From positions 3,348,001 through 3,412,000 of the forward strand of contig NZ_AP017313.1 in NCBI RefSeq assembly GCF_002355435.1: a stretch of 64,000 bases of DNA, given 5' to 3'. The stretch's first letter is position 1; each line of letters opens with the position of its first letter. Under the pieces are notes generated by a model. That model was not told where the DNA came from. It did not search any database and saw only the letters and a list, made by a program, of their open reading frames with translations. This document shows positions 45,609-54,208 of the stretch, one piece after another. Position numbers and translations under genes: made by a program. The stretch is from Mucilaginibacter gotjawali. Its GTDB lineage: Bacteria > Bacteroidota > Bacteroidia > Sphingobacteriales > Sphingobacteriaceae.

Positions 45609-46133
45609 CTATTTCACCGTCTCCAAATAAACTTCCAGCACTAATTTTTTAACTTCTGCAACAGTTGTCCTGGTAGTTATCACCCTAAAAGTTGCCGACC
45701 GGCATACCCCTATCCCTTTGGTGGCCTGCAGTTGATTAAGCATGCGTGTGAGTGCAAAATAATCCCCTTCAAAATCCAGTTTCTGGATGATGAATTTATC
45801 GGTATGATATATAGGATCCTGCGTGGGCACTTCGCTTAATTTTACATTTTCTTTTTCAGCTATGGAGGCTATCGCGCTGATGGCACTACTGCGAAACGCT
45901 ACGGTATCTGTTTTATAAAAATTGATAATTTGGCCGATGTTATGGTTTTTACGGTTCAGGTAGGCCGGTTGCAGGTCTACCCCTGCCGATTGCATTAGCT
46001 CTTTGTTCAAACGGTTATGCTCCTGCCAGGCTTCAATCGTCTTTTTAAAGGCCAAATGGTAGCTGATGATCAGCAGCAAAATAGAGGCCGCTACCAGCAA
46101 ATATTCTCTTTTTATGGACAATTGCTTCAGCAT
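45609..46133 (-). CDS. PilO/GspM-like inner membrane protein
   Basis: This 174-residue protein has one N-terminal transmembrane helix (about 11-28), a coiled coil (about 30-50) and a C-terminal ferredoxin-like domain (KFIIQKLDFEGDYFALTRMLNQLQ) typical of PilO/GspM. It follows the PilN/GspL-like gene by one base. It would form the inner-membrane platform bridge to the ATPase. It is the last gene of the minus-strand T2SS-like operon, with the RHS genes following about 135 bp downstream. Confidence 0.75.
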   Translation of the reverse strand: MLKQLSIKREYLLVAASILLLIISYHLAFKKTIEAWQEHNRLNKELMQSAGVDLQPAYLNRKNHNIGQIINFYKTDTVAFRSSAISAIASIAEKENVKLSEVPTQDPIYHTDKFIIQKLDFEGDYFALTRMLNQLQATKGIGVCRSATFRVITTRTTVAEVKKLVLEVYLETVK

Positions 46134-46134
46134 A

Positions 46135-47352
46135 TCAATAAGTAATGGTTATGGTAAATTGCCCTGTGTTTAACTCGCTGTTATAGGCATAGCTATCCAG
46201 TTGGATATTCTTTACCCAGTTTTTTGTTTTAACCCTTGCGATCCATTCGTTCACCGGGATGATCTTTTCCGAATTGCCCACAATCCTGATCTCGCGGTTA
46301 TAAAAAGCCAATGATTTTTGAGCGCGGGTAGTGTTCAGGTCGATAGGGTCAATGGCAACTTCCTTCCAGCTGAGTTCAGGGGGAAGCATCGCGGCCACCT
46401 GGTCTATTAATGCGCTTTTATTGATGCCCTCTTCCCATCCTAAAATATGCAGCAAGCCTTCTTTTTGTTTGATGGTATCACTGATCCCTTGTATATCGAT
46501 AGTGCTTTGGGCGGTACGGCTTGCCCGGGCGCTTAGTTGCGCGTTGGAAGACCCCAGCCACGAAAACAATACAAAATTGATGAGCAACAGGACAAACAAT
46601 ACGGCCAGTACCATAAAACCCTGAACCTTTAGCTTATTGTCTGCTATTTTTTGGTTGAGGGTATTTTCAAGCGCCGGCACTTCCGCATGGATAATATCCA
46701 GTTTTGCCGCCAAAACCAGCTGAAAGGCAGCGGCATATGGGATAACCAGTTGTTCCTGGATACTTTCAAGTTCTACCTTTATGGCAAAGGGACTTAATGT
46801 TGATTCGTCAAACCGATAATTTATCCAGTTACCCTGCTCATTCCGCTGTATAATGTTTCCGTTGAAGATCACCTCCTGGTCGTAAACATTCAATTGCGAA
46901 ATAATATTTTGTACAGGGAACGGCCCCAGGCTCAGCATTAACGGAATGAATCCTAATGCATTTAACCCGCTGATCCATTTATCAGCATCTGCCCTGCGAA
47001 TAATGGAGACAAAGGAGTATTCTCCGGAAATAAAATGCTGAATATAAAAATCGGACGGGTTGCCGTTGGGTAATAGGAGATTGAAATTATTTTGGTTTAT
47101 CTCATTCACCTTTTCTATCCTTTTATGTAAGACGCCCTTGCCCGATAGATTCAACGCGACGTAGGATTTGGCCGGCAACTGGGTTTTGAGATCCTCAAAA
47201 CTTTTTAAGTCAGGCGCTTTTTCAGCAATCTCCAGTTGATTATCCTGTACAGTAACCAAACAAGCACTGACAGCCAATGAACCATCATTGCTGATGTGGA
47301 TGTTTACTCCCGCAGCCTGGTTGATCCTGTAATATTTCTCCAGCATGATCAA
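46135..47352 (-). CDS. GspL/PilM-PilN-like platform protein
   Basis: This 405-residue protein has a cytoplasmic part with an actin-like (PilM/GspL) appearance (YVALNLSGKGVLHKRIEKV), a transmembrane helix at about 243-262 (FMVLAVLFVLLLINFVLFSW), and a periplasmic PilN-like domain (about 265-405) ending with REIRIVGNSEKIIPVNEWIARVK. The architecture matches GspL, which recruits the GspE ATPase. The start overlaps the secretin stop by 4 nt. Confidence 0.8.
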   Translation of the reverse strand: MIMLEKYYRINQAAGVNIHISNDGSLAVSACLVTVQDNQLEIAEKAPDLKSFEDLKTQLPAKSYVALNLSGKGVLHKRIEKVNEINQNNFNLLLPNGNPSDFYIQHFISGEYSFVSIIRRADADKWISGLNALGFIPLMLSLGPFPVQNIISQLNVYDQEVIFNGNIIQRNEQGNWINYRFDESTLSPFAIKVELESIQEQLVIPYAAAFQLVLAAKLDIIHAEVPALENTLNQKIADNKLKVQGFMVLAVLFVLLLINFVLFSWLGSSNAQLSARASRTAQSTIDIQGISDTIKQKEGLLHILGWEEGINKSALIDQVAAMLPPELSWKEVAIDPIDLNTTRAQKSLAFYNREIRIVGNSEKIIPVNEWIARVKTKNWVKNIQLDSYAYNSELNTGQFTITITY

Positions 47353-49274
47353 CGGATAATAGTCGCTTTTATAAACAATACGGTTACTACCTTTGAAGCA
47401 GTTTTTGTCCGGCTGCTAAATATCCATTTCAGTATAGGAATCCTCGATAAAAATGGAACACCCGAGCTACTCAGGTCGTTTTCGGTTCGCTCTATTCCGC
47501 CCAGTAAAATGGTATCATCGCTGTGCACCCTTAAACTGGAGGTAAACTGGCTGATGGACTGTGGTGGTGGCGAACCATCAGTGGGTATAGATGTAAAATC
47601 AGAAATATTTACGTTGATGCCGAGCGTCACCTGGTCGTTGCCGGAAACAATCGGTTTAATCTCGACCGACAGGTCAGCTTTTACCGGGGTGTAAACATTC
47701 GTAAAAACTGAAGTATTCGTTGTTGTTGAGGGATAAAGATTTTGCGTGGTATTTTTATAATACACCTGGCTGCCGATACTTAGTTTTGCCGAATGTCCGT
47801 TCAGTGCGGTTAATTTCGGTACAGATCTTACATCTATGTTATTATTCGACTCAAGCGCCTGGATGGTGGCGTAAAAGTTTGGCACCACGTGGCCGAGGTT
47901 AAGTGAGGTAAGTTTCCCCAAACTATTCAAAAAACTATTCACGCTGCTGGCGCTTGCCGTAAAATTAATGCCTGGTAATAAAGTACCCCCGGTTTTTACC
48001 GTACTGTCGGCCACACCAGCCGAAATGCCGGTAGCGATCGTTCTGGTCTTATGAAAATCGATCATGGTGACTTCAATCAGTACCACCGGAACCAATTCAT
48101 CCAGCGACTTGATAAAGGTTTCCGCCTCTCGTATATCAGCGGATGAACCGGAGATTAATATCGTATTCTGATCCCTGAACTCTTTAATCTCAATGGACTT
48201 TTTCCATTCAGCAGGGATCATATTAACCACAGTATCTATTGACCGGTTTTGCAGATGAATGGCTTTGAAAGTTCTCAAACCTTCCAGTTTGCTGTCTCCG
48301 ATCATATACACCCCATTTTCCGACTGAAATGTATAGGCGGTACCCCTGAATAGCAAGTAAAGAAAAGCATCATAGGTAACGTCTTTCACGTGGATATCAA
48401 TCGTCCCTTTGATGTCTGAATAAACGGAATAACTGATCCCAAGTTCCTGTGATGCCTGTTTCACCAGGCTGATGATAGGCGAGTTTACCGCTTCCGCGGA
48501 GACCAGCTTTTGACCATTAACGGTCCTGATGTATATGCCTGATTGCATATTTCCCCCTGCATTATTTACAGGCCGGAAAGCTTTCCTAACGGATGTGCTT
48601 TTATCGCCGTTAACATAAAGTTCTTCGTTCTCATCCAGCATTTGAAAAAGAAAAAAGCCATCATTGGTTTTTATCATTTTGATGTTATTCGTAAATGCCA
48701 GCTTGTCAAGCGCGGTTTCAAATGGGGCAGCTTCTATATAGCCGCTTACCAGTTTACCTTCCAGGTTATTCGGCACGATCACGTTTTTACCGGAGACCTG
48801 TGAAATCTTTTTGGCGACGGCTTTTAAACTGTCGCTCTCCAGGGACAGGGAGAGGGTATTATCGTTTTTGTTGTATCTGGCATTGATCTCTTTTACAGGC
48901 GGTTTGACATAGCGGCCGGGATCATCATAGGCGGTAATGTAAATAATGGTGCCTACTACGCTGATATCCAGGTTATATTTCTTGGCTAAAAACACTAAAA
49001 TATTCGTTGCTGAAACACCGGCCAGGTTATCATTTACCGCAAAATTTAACTTTGGATCAACACTGATATTTAAACTATTGACACTGGCAATTCCCGATAA
49101 ATATTGCTGGATGGACCCATTGACCTGCAACTGCACGCTTTGTTTAAGCCCCGGCACGGTTTCAGAAAGGCTGTCCAGCTTTTTTTGGATGCCCTGGATC
49201 CTGTTTTGCTGCGCAAAAGCAGGGGCAGAAGTGATGAACAGTAAAAACAAGGTCCGGGTAATTATTTTATACAT
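47349..49274 (-). CDS. gspD: Type II secretion-like outer membrane secretin (GspD/PilQ family)
   Basis: This 641-residue protein has a signal peptide (cleavage near AFA-QQ) and two or three N-type domains, including STN-like segments (LNFAVNDNLAGVSATNILVFLAKKYNLDISVV and ISYSVYSDIKGTIDI). The secretin domain (about 395-641) has VLIEVTMIDFHKT, the conserved VRSVPKLTALNGHSAKLSIG segment and the terminal DTILLGGIERTENDLSSSGVPFLSRIPILKWIF. Secretins form the outer-membrane exit channel. It sits between gspE-like and gspL-like genes. Confidence 0.9.
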   Translation of the reverse strand: MYKIITRTLFLLFITSAPAFAQQNRIQGIQKKLDSLSETVPGLKQSVQLQVNGSIQQYLSGIASVNSLNISVDPKLNFAVNDNLAGVSATNILVFLAKKYNLDISVVGTIIYITAYDDPGRYVKPPVKEINARYNKNDNTLSLSLESDSLKAVAKKISQVSGKNVIVPNNLEGKLVSGYIEAAPFETALDKLAFTNNIKMIKTNDGFFLFQMLDENEELYVNGDKSTSVRKAFRPVNNAGGNMQSGIYIRTVNGQKLVSAEAVNSPIISLVKQASQELGISYSVYSDIKGTIDIHVKDVTYDAFLYLLFRGTAYTFQSENGVYMIGDSKLEGLRTFKAIHLQNRSIDTVVNMIPAEWKKSIEIKEFRDQNTILISGSSADIREAETFIKSLDELVPVVLIEVTMIDFHKTRTIATGISAGVADSTVKTGGTLLPGINFTASASSVNSFLNSLGKLTSLNLGHVVPNFYATIQALESNNNIDVRSVPKLTALNGHSAKLSIGSQVYYKNTTQNLYPSTTTNTSVFTNVYTPVKADLSVEIKPIVSGNDQVTLGINVNISDFTSIPTDGSPPPQSISQFTSSLRVHSDDTILLGGIERTENDLSSSGVPFLSRIPILKWIFSSRTKTASKVVTVLFIKATIIR

Positions 49275-49281
49275 ATAAGGT

Positions 49282-50715
49282 TTAGTAGTTAAAAAGCAGC
49301 GGGTATATTTCTTCTATCGTTGTTTTTCCGTCGCAAAACAGGTTAAATGCGTTTTCGGCTAATGTATGGATTCCCCTGTTTTTTAAAAACTCCTGGATAT
49401 ACATATTGCCGTTTTTAATTTCAAAAGCCAGGTCCTGGTCAATGGGTATCACCTCGTAAACGGCCTTTCTTCCCTTATAGCCGGTGTAATAGCATTGCTC
49501 ACACCCTTTTGCGAGGTAGTGTTGATGCACCTGGGCATAGGGCTTAAATTGTTTAGGATACAAGTTGTTATCAAAGGGCCGTTCTTCTTTGCAATGCGGG
49601 CATAAAAGCCTTACCAGGCGTTGCGCTGCTGTTGTATTTAAAGTACTGGCAACCAAAAACGGGGGGATGCCCATATCGATCAACCTTGACACGGTTCCCC
49701 ATGCGGAATTGGTGTGGATAGTAGATAACACCAAGTGACCTGTTAAAGCCGCCCGTATCGCCATATTGGCGGTTTCTGTATCCCTGATCTCCCCTACCAT
49801 AATCACATCGGGGTCCTGTCGTAAAAAAGTCCTTAATGCCGCCGCAAAGGTTAAGCCGATGGATTCTTTCAGTTGCACCTGGTTGATTCCTTCCAGTGTA
49901 TATTCCACCGGGTCTTCAATAGTTAATATATTCCTTGTCTCTTTGTTAAGTAGTTTTAAGGTCGCATATAAGGTAGTGGTTTTGCCTGAACCCGTAGGCC
50001 CGCTGATCAAGAGAATGCCATTTGGCCGCTTGGCCCCCTGCAAATAATTATCCAGGTCAAAGGGCGAAAAGCCCAGCGTATTCAGGTCTATTTCCGTAGC
50101 ATCGTTATTCAATAAACGGAGTACCACCTTTTCACCATGTAGCGTTGGTAAAACAGAGACCCGGATATCAAACTGCTGATCCTGGTATTTAAAGTTGATG
50201 CGTCCATCCTGCGGCAATCGCTTTTCTGCGATATCGAGGTTGGAAAGGATTTTTACTTTATTGATCAGGGCAGGATATTCATCGCGCTTTAACAAATAGC
50301 GTTCTACCATCATGCCGTCTATGCGAATGCGTACCCGGCATTTGTTTTCGTAGCTTTCTATATGGATATCACTACTTTTAAGATTCTTTGCCTCCCCGAT
50401 CAGGTTCATTAAAAAATCATCTTCATGGTGATTGATTTGAAGCTGCACAGAGCCCGGTGCTGCGTTATCTTTGATATAATATTTGGAGAGCAGCCTCGCA
50501 ATTTGAATAGCTGGTACCGGATTTAATTTAACTGTTGAACCAAGCAACATCTCCAGTTCGGCCGCTAAGGCGAATTGGTCGGCCCCGTCTTCACAATAAA
50601 GGAAAAACTCATCCTTTGTTTTATTTTCAGGTAATACACGGTAATACCAGGCCTGGTCTTTAGTGAGCCAGTGTATATTTTCCGTTAATAAAACAATGTC
50701 CTTCGTCAAGTTCAT
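49282..50715 (-). CDS. gspE: GspE/PilB-type secretion ATPase
   Basis: This 477-residue hexameric ATPase has an N2 domain with SDIHIESYENKCRVRIRIDG, Walker A GPTGSGKTTT (about 243-252), an Asp box, Walker B with DPDVIMVGEIRD (about 307), and the His box LSTIHTNSA. A zinc-binding tetracysteine (CPHC, then CEQC, about 387-425) is typical of GspE. The start overlaps the prepilin peptidase stop by 4 nt. It powers pseudopilus assembly at the inner membrane. Confidence 0.95.
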   Translation of the reverse strand: MNLTKDIVLLTENIHWLTKDQAWYYRVLPENKTKDEFFLYCEDGADQFALAAELEMLLGSTVKLNPVPAIQIARLLSKYYIKDNAAPGSVQLQINHHEDDFLMNLIGEAKNLKSSDIHIESYENKCRVRIRIDGMMVERYLLKRDEYPALINKVKILSNLDIAEKRLPQDGRINFKYQDQQFDIRVSVLPTLHGEKVVLRLLNNDATEIDLNTLGFSPFDLDNYLQGAKRPNGILLISGPTGSGKTTTLYATLKLLNKETRNILTIEDPVEYTLEGINQVQLKESIGLTFAAALRTFLRQDPDVIMVGEIRDTETANMAIRAALTGHLVLSTIHTNSAWGTVSRLIDMGIPPFLVASTLNTTAAQRLVRLLCPHCKEERPFDNNLYPKQFKPYAQVHQHYLAKGCEQCYYTGYKGRKAVYEVIPIDQDLAFEIKNGNMYIQEFLKNRGIHTLAENAFNLFCDGKTTIEEIYPLLFNY

Positions 50716-51236
50716 TTATGCATAAGATTTAGCAGCCAGGTATCATCCGCAACGTTGAAATGCAGCCAATACCAATCGCTCATTAAAAATACAAGCAGGC
50801 ACATGGCCTGTAAACCCGCCAGTGGTATATGCCTATTTTCTTTCCCTGAAAATACCTGCCATATCAGCCAAACTATTAATGAAATGGCCAGACTTACCAG
50901 GTAGTAAAATAAAAAGTTCAGCACCGAAAGATAAAAAGCGATGCTCAACAGTAATAAGATATCCCCCCATCCCAGCAGCTCCGTAGTGATATTCACCCAT
51001 CGCCTGCTTTTCAGGGAGAAATAAGCTGAAACCAGCAACAATTGTAAAGCCAGGAAACTGCAATTCATCCATGCAGGCTGGAGAATCTCTGAAAAAGAAC
51101 GATGCTGCAACAGGATGACTGCAAAAAAAAGAATAACTAAAACCGGAAATAAAATCCAGTAAACAGATCTGCTCTTCAGGTCCTGAAAAAAGACTACCAG
51201 CAATACCAAAAGTACCAGAACTCTGATCAGTATCAC
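50712..51236 (-). CDS. Short prepilin peptidase (A24 family, GspO/PilD-like)
   Basis: This 174-residue membrane protein has about six hydrophobic segments. Both catalytic aspartates of the GxGD aspartic proteases are visible: Asp19 in FFQDLKSR and Asp92 in LLGWGD. An ENRHIPLAG segment matches the conserved C-terminal motif. The N-terminal N-methyltransferase domain of PilD is absent, so this is a protease-only version. It lies between the GspG-like pseudopilin and gspE, and would process the pseudopilins of this locus. Confidence 0.82.
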   Translation of the reverse strand: MILIRVLVLLVLLVVFFQDLKSRSVYWILFPVLVILFFAVILLQHRSFSEILQPAWMNCSFLALQLLLVSAYFSLKSRRWVNITTELLGWGDILLLLSIAFYLSVLNFLFYYLVSLAISLIVWLIWQVFSGKENRHIPLAGLQAMCLLVFLMSDWYWLHFNVADDTWLLNLMHK

Positions 51237-51659
51237 TTATTTGACAACTTCTTTTAATGTCCCGTCCTGGTTAATCTCCCATGTATTAAAAGTGCCATTA
51301 CCGCTGATATCCCTTACAGCAGTGGCCCTTGCTGTAAAACCCGTACTGGTGGCATTTGTAATCTCTATCCGGTAAAGCGCGCGGCCATCATCACCGTCAG
51401 TTACTAGCTTGTCCTGTATAAAACCTGCTTCATTCAGGTCTTTTGTGTATCTGGAATGTTCGTAAAAATAGCTTTGTTCCAGCGTTTGTAAATGGGCCAG
51501 TTGTGTTTTAGCCTCGACACTTTTAGCGCGGTTGATAATGGGCATTAAATTAGGCAGAGCAAGTAAAACAAGGATCCCTATAATTACCAGCACGACCAGG
51601 ATCTCTGTGAGGGTATAGGCTTTAACGCGTTTTTTAAATAAGGCTGAATAGGTTTTCAT
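51237..51659 (-). CDS. Major pseudopilin (GspG-like)
   Basis: This 140-residue protein has a basic leader MKTYSALFKKRVKA, cleavage expected after Ala14, then Y15-T-L-T-E19 and the long hydrophobic helix ILVVLVIIGILVLLALPNLMPII followed by the GspG-typical KSVEAKTQLAHLQTLEQSYFYEHSRYT. The C-terminal beta region (FTARATAV to FNTWEINQDG) also fits the major pseudopilin. It is the first gene of the minus-strand operon. As in the other two pseudopilins here, the residue before the cleavage site is Ala. Confidence 0.88.
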   Translation of the reverse strand: MKTYSALFKKRVKAYTLTEILVVLVIIGILVLLALPNLMPIINRAKSVEAKTQLAHLQTLEQSYFYEHSRYTKDLNEAGFIQDKLVTDGDDGRALYRIEITNATSTGFTARATAVRDISGNGTFNTWEINQDGTLKEVVK

Positions 51660-51891
51660 ATTTAATTAATCGTCCTAAGCTAAATACTAAAATGGAAATT
51701 ATCAAATAAACCGGCGGGAGAAAATGAAACACATATGTTTTTTTTATTTAGTTAGCTACACATAGCAATATTTATCACGAAAAAATGCTTTATAGCATCA
51801 ACCTCTTTATACAAATACTTATAACAATGACGCTGGATTCAATCAGGCCAATCGCAAATCACGTAATGCGGGCGTTTTTAACGAGGAACGT

Positions 51892-52236
51892 TTATCGTTC
51901 GTGACCACCTGCCTTCCTTTTCCCGTGCCTGTTCTTGCCAAATATTGCCTCATCATCTATGTCATCACTCATACTAATGCTAATTTGGGGATAACTTAAA
52001 TAGGAATGAGCTGCATCTGCGCTGTTACCATCCAGTTCGGTGGTCTGGATGTTATCAACATTAGGGTCTACCATTTGTAACTCCCTTATATTCAAATCTA
52101 ATCGCTGTGCCAAATTACCGTTCTTTTGTGTACTGGCATAAGCTATCGAGTCCTTTAACTGCCTGTGAAATTCAAATAAGCTATCAAAAAGAGTTTCACC
52201 GCTTTGCTTAAGGGCCACCCGGGCAAATTGCCCCAT
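51892..52236 (-). pseudogene. Truncated lipoprotein-like gene next to the IS element
   Basis: The frame from ATG 52236 encodes 114 residues ending with a basic tail. The same frame continues upstream as TSCGGNEPHSKK before an in-frame stop near 52285, and S-C-G-G-N looks like a lipobox cysteine and mature start whose signal peptide has been lost at the boundary with the ISAon1-like element. It is therefore probably a lipoprotein gene beheaded by the insertion. No family was recognised. Confidence 0.45.
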
Positions 52237-52382
52237 CTTTTTAGAATGCGGTTCATTGCCGCCACATGAAGTGATTTTCCGACTGGTCCTTCATCTCGCC
52301 CCAAATTTTCGGGTCAAGCAGAATAATTGGGGGATTGATTAAAAAGTATTTGTTTTGCAGGAAGAATAAAAAACAATAACAC

Positions 52383-52739
52383 TTGTCAACTGCATACGAA
52401 ACGCTAGTCCGTCTGATTCTTCCCGAAGGGCTTTTAGAATACTTTGAACTTAATGATGTCCGTTCATCAGATAGCGGACAATTGAATATATACCTGGAAG
52501 AAAAGAACCTTCCGCCAGCGGGTTACGAAAAATCGCAATTGGAATCAAAAGGTTTTTTGCCTGAAGTGAGCATTCAGGACTTTCCTATCCGCGGGCATAA
52601 AGTAGCGCTATGCATTAAAAGGCGGAGGTGGGAAGTAAAAGCAAGCGGTGAGATTATTACAAGAGACTGGAATTTAGTAAGAAAAGGGGCGCGAATGACA
52701 ACGGAATTCGGCACTTTTTTAAAAGGTATATTTGGATAA
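52383..52739 (+). CDS. ISAon1-type transposase N-terminal region protein (ORF1)
   Basis: This 118-residue basic protein contains EGLLEYFELNDV and a DFPIRGHKVALCIKRRRW segment, a zinc-less HTH-like N-terminal module as seen in the first ORF of ISAon1-type (ISL3-related) elements of Bacteroidota. It overlaps ORF2 by 8 nt. The start may be a non-ATG codon near 52383. Confidence 0.75.
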   Translation: MSTAYETLVRLILPEGLLEYFELNDVRSSDSGQLNIYLEEKNLPPAGYEKSQLESKGFLPEVSIQDFPIRGHKVALCIKRRRWEVKASGEIITRDWNLVRKGARMTTEFGTFLKGIFG

Positions 52740-53715
52740 TAACCCGATCAGCTGCCATTTATTAGGCCGTTTATATACAGTTGACGGCAAACAGTTGCAG
52801 CAGCAATACAAAGATTTCCTGAGTGACTTCCATAGCTGGGGGCAGAAAGACCATGCGGATGAATGGATGTTGTTTGAAGATAACATCGGTCCCTCGCTTA
52901 GTATAGATGAAACAGCCCTTAGCAATGGTGAGCTATATACCATTGTAACCAATAAGGAAGCTAAAGGTGGTAAAAAAGCTATTGTAGCGATGCTGAAAGG
53001 TACACAGGCAGAGCAGATCATAGCTGTATTGGAACGCATACCTGTCCGAAAAAGAAACCGGGTAAAAGAGGTGACAATGGACATGGCGGCAAATATGATC
53101 AAAGCTGTCAGGAGATGCTTTAATAACGCCATCCGTGTAATTGACCGTTTCCATGTACAAAAATTAGCCTATGATGCTGTACAGGAAGCAAGAATAAAAT
53201 ACCGCTGGGAAGCCCTTGACGCAGAAAGCCAGTCGATTGAGGAAGCCCGGAAAAACAAACAATCCTTTCAGCCCGAAGTATTCAGCAATGGAGATACGTT
53301 AAAGCAATTACTGGCCCGAAGCCGGTATCTGTTATTCAAACATGAGTCTAAATGGACTGCTTCTCAAAAGGAAAGGGCCGATTTGCTTTTTCCACGGTAT
53401 CCGGAACTGTTGAAAGCTTATAACCTTGCTATCAGACTGGGTAAAATATTTACGATCTGCAAAAGTAAGCAGGTCGCCTTTAAAAGGCTGGCAATCTGGT
53501 ATAACGATGTGGAGGCTGCAGGTATTGATGCCTTTAAAACGGTAGCGAGATCCGTTCATCAGCATTATGAATCCATCTTAAACTTCTTCGATAACAGAAG
53601 TACAAATGCTTCTGCCGAATCCTTCAATGCAAAAGTCAAAGCTTTCAGGGCTACTTCAAGGGGCGTAAGAGATACTACTTTCTTTCTGTTTAGACTCACT
53701 AAAATATATGCCTAA
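52732..53715 (+). CDS. ISAon1-type DDE transposase (ORF2)
   Basis: The 327-residue product resembles the ISL3-type DDE transposase core: SIDETALSNGELYTIVTNKEAKGG (first Asp), EVTMDMAANMIKAVRRCF (second Asp), then FHVQKLAYDAVQEAR, and the acidic residue in STNASAESFNAKVKAFR near the C-terminus. It starts at a TTG inside the ORF1 end, offset by one frame, so expression may need reinitiation or a frameshift. It appears intact. Confidence 0.85.
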   Translation: MDNNPISCHLLGRLYTVDGKQLQQQYKDFLSDFHSWGQKDHADEWMLFEDNIGPSLSIDETALSNGELYTIVTNKEAKGGKKAIVAMLKGTQAEQIIAVLERIPVRKRNRVKEVTMDMAANMIKAVRRCFNNAIRVIDRFHVQKLAYDAVQEARIKYRWEALDAESQSIEEARKNKQSFQPEVFSNGDTLKQLLARSRYLLFKHESKWTASQKERADLLFPRYPELLKAYNLAIRLGKIFTICKSKQVAFKRLAIWYNDVEAAGIDAFKTVARSVHQHYESILNFFDNRSTNASAESFNAKVKAFRATSRGVRDTTFFLFRLTKIYA

Positions 53716-53806
53716 AAGTACTTATCCCCCAACTTTTCGTCATGATCCAAATTTTCCGACTGATCCCTGATCCAGAATAATTGATTTTTCAAAATTGTCT
53801 TAAAAC

Positions 53807-53843
53807 AAAAAACGCCTTAAATCATTGATTTAAAGCGTTTTTT
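53807..53843 (-). terminator. Terminator downstream of tRNA-Ser
   Basis: The nearly perfect hairpin AAAAAACGC-c-TTAAATC, loop ATT, GATTTAA-a-GCGTTTTTT ends in a T-run on both strands. It lies 23 bp beyond the tRNA 3' end and matches the left copy at 26436-26469. Confidence 0.85.
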
Positions 53844-53865
53844 GTTTATTTTGAAATATAACTTG

Positions 53866-53952
53866 CGGAGAGCTAGGGATTCGAACCCCAGGAACCTTTC
53901 ACAGTTCAACAGTTTTCAAGACTGCCGCAATCGACCACTCTGCCAGCTCTCC
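53866..53952 (-). tRNA. tRNA-Ser (anticodon UGA)
   Basis: This 87-nt gene has acceptor stem GGAGAGC/GCTCTCC, D-arm GGCAGAGTGGTCGATTGC, anticodon loop CTTGAAA (anticodon TGA), a long class II variable arm and T-arm GGTTCGAATCC. The discriminator is G and CCA is not encoded. The last ten bases recur at 26493-26502. Confidence 0.97.
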
Positions 53953-53957
53953 GGGGG

Positions 53958-53988
53958 CAAAAGTACAAATCCGCGTTGAATTGACAAA
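53958..53988 (-). promoter_or_regulatory. Bacteroidota-type promoter of tRNA-Ser
   Basis: On the minus strand TTTG (53985-53988) is followed after exactly 19 nt by TACTTTTG (53958-53965), a perfect match to the Bacteroidota TTTG/TAnnTTTG consensus. It ends 5 bp before the tRNA. Confidence 0.88.
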
Positions 53989-54208
53989 CTTGATGTTAAG
54001 TTTTTTGTAACAAATAGTTAAGTAATTGATTATCTGTACGATTAATATAAAAAAAAACGACAATATCACGTTAATCCGCCGGTTTACCACTGGTTTTATT
54101 ATCAAAACAGAGCACAATAAAGCGTTTATCAACGTTTAATATGCGCAATATTTGTATGAAGGGTATTAAATATTTTAGAAACCGGATACGGATAGAGCCT
54201 GGAACAAG

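Larger units (their letters stand above)
52300..53757 (+). mobile_element. ISAon1-like insertion sequence
   Basis: Two overlapping transposase frames lie between imperfect inverted ends: CCAAATTTTCGGGTCAAGCA followed by AATTGGGGG on the left (52301-52333), and CCCCCAACTTTTCGTCATGA followed by CCAAATTTTCC on the right (53726-53757). A 10-bp direct repeat AGAATAATTG occurs at 52320-52329 and 53774-53783, and ATTTTCCGACTG-TCC appears on both sides, so the exact ends are uncertain. The insertion lies beside the tRNA-Ser terminator. Confidence 0.7.

Noticed and set aside
52732..52739. Programmed -1 frameshift between the two ISAon1-like transposase frames
   Set aside because: The second frame is offset by +1, not -1, and no slippery heptamer is in register; reinitiation is as likely.
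53899..54132. 77-residue minus-strand frame overlapping the tRNA
   Set aside because: It runs through the tRNA-Ser gene and its promoter; not coding.
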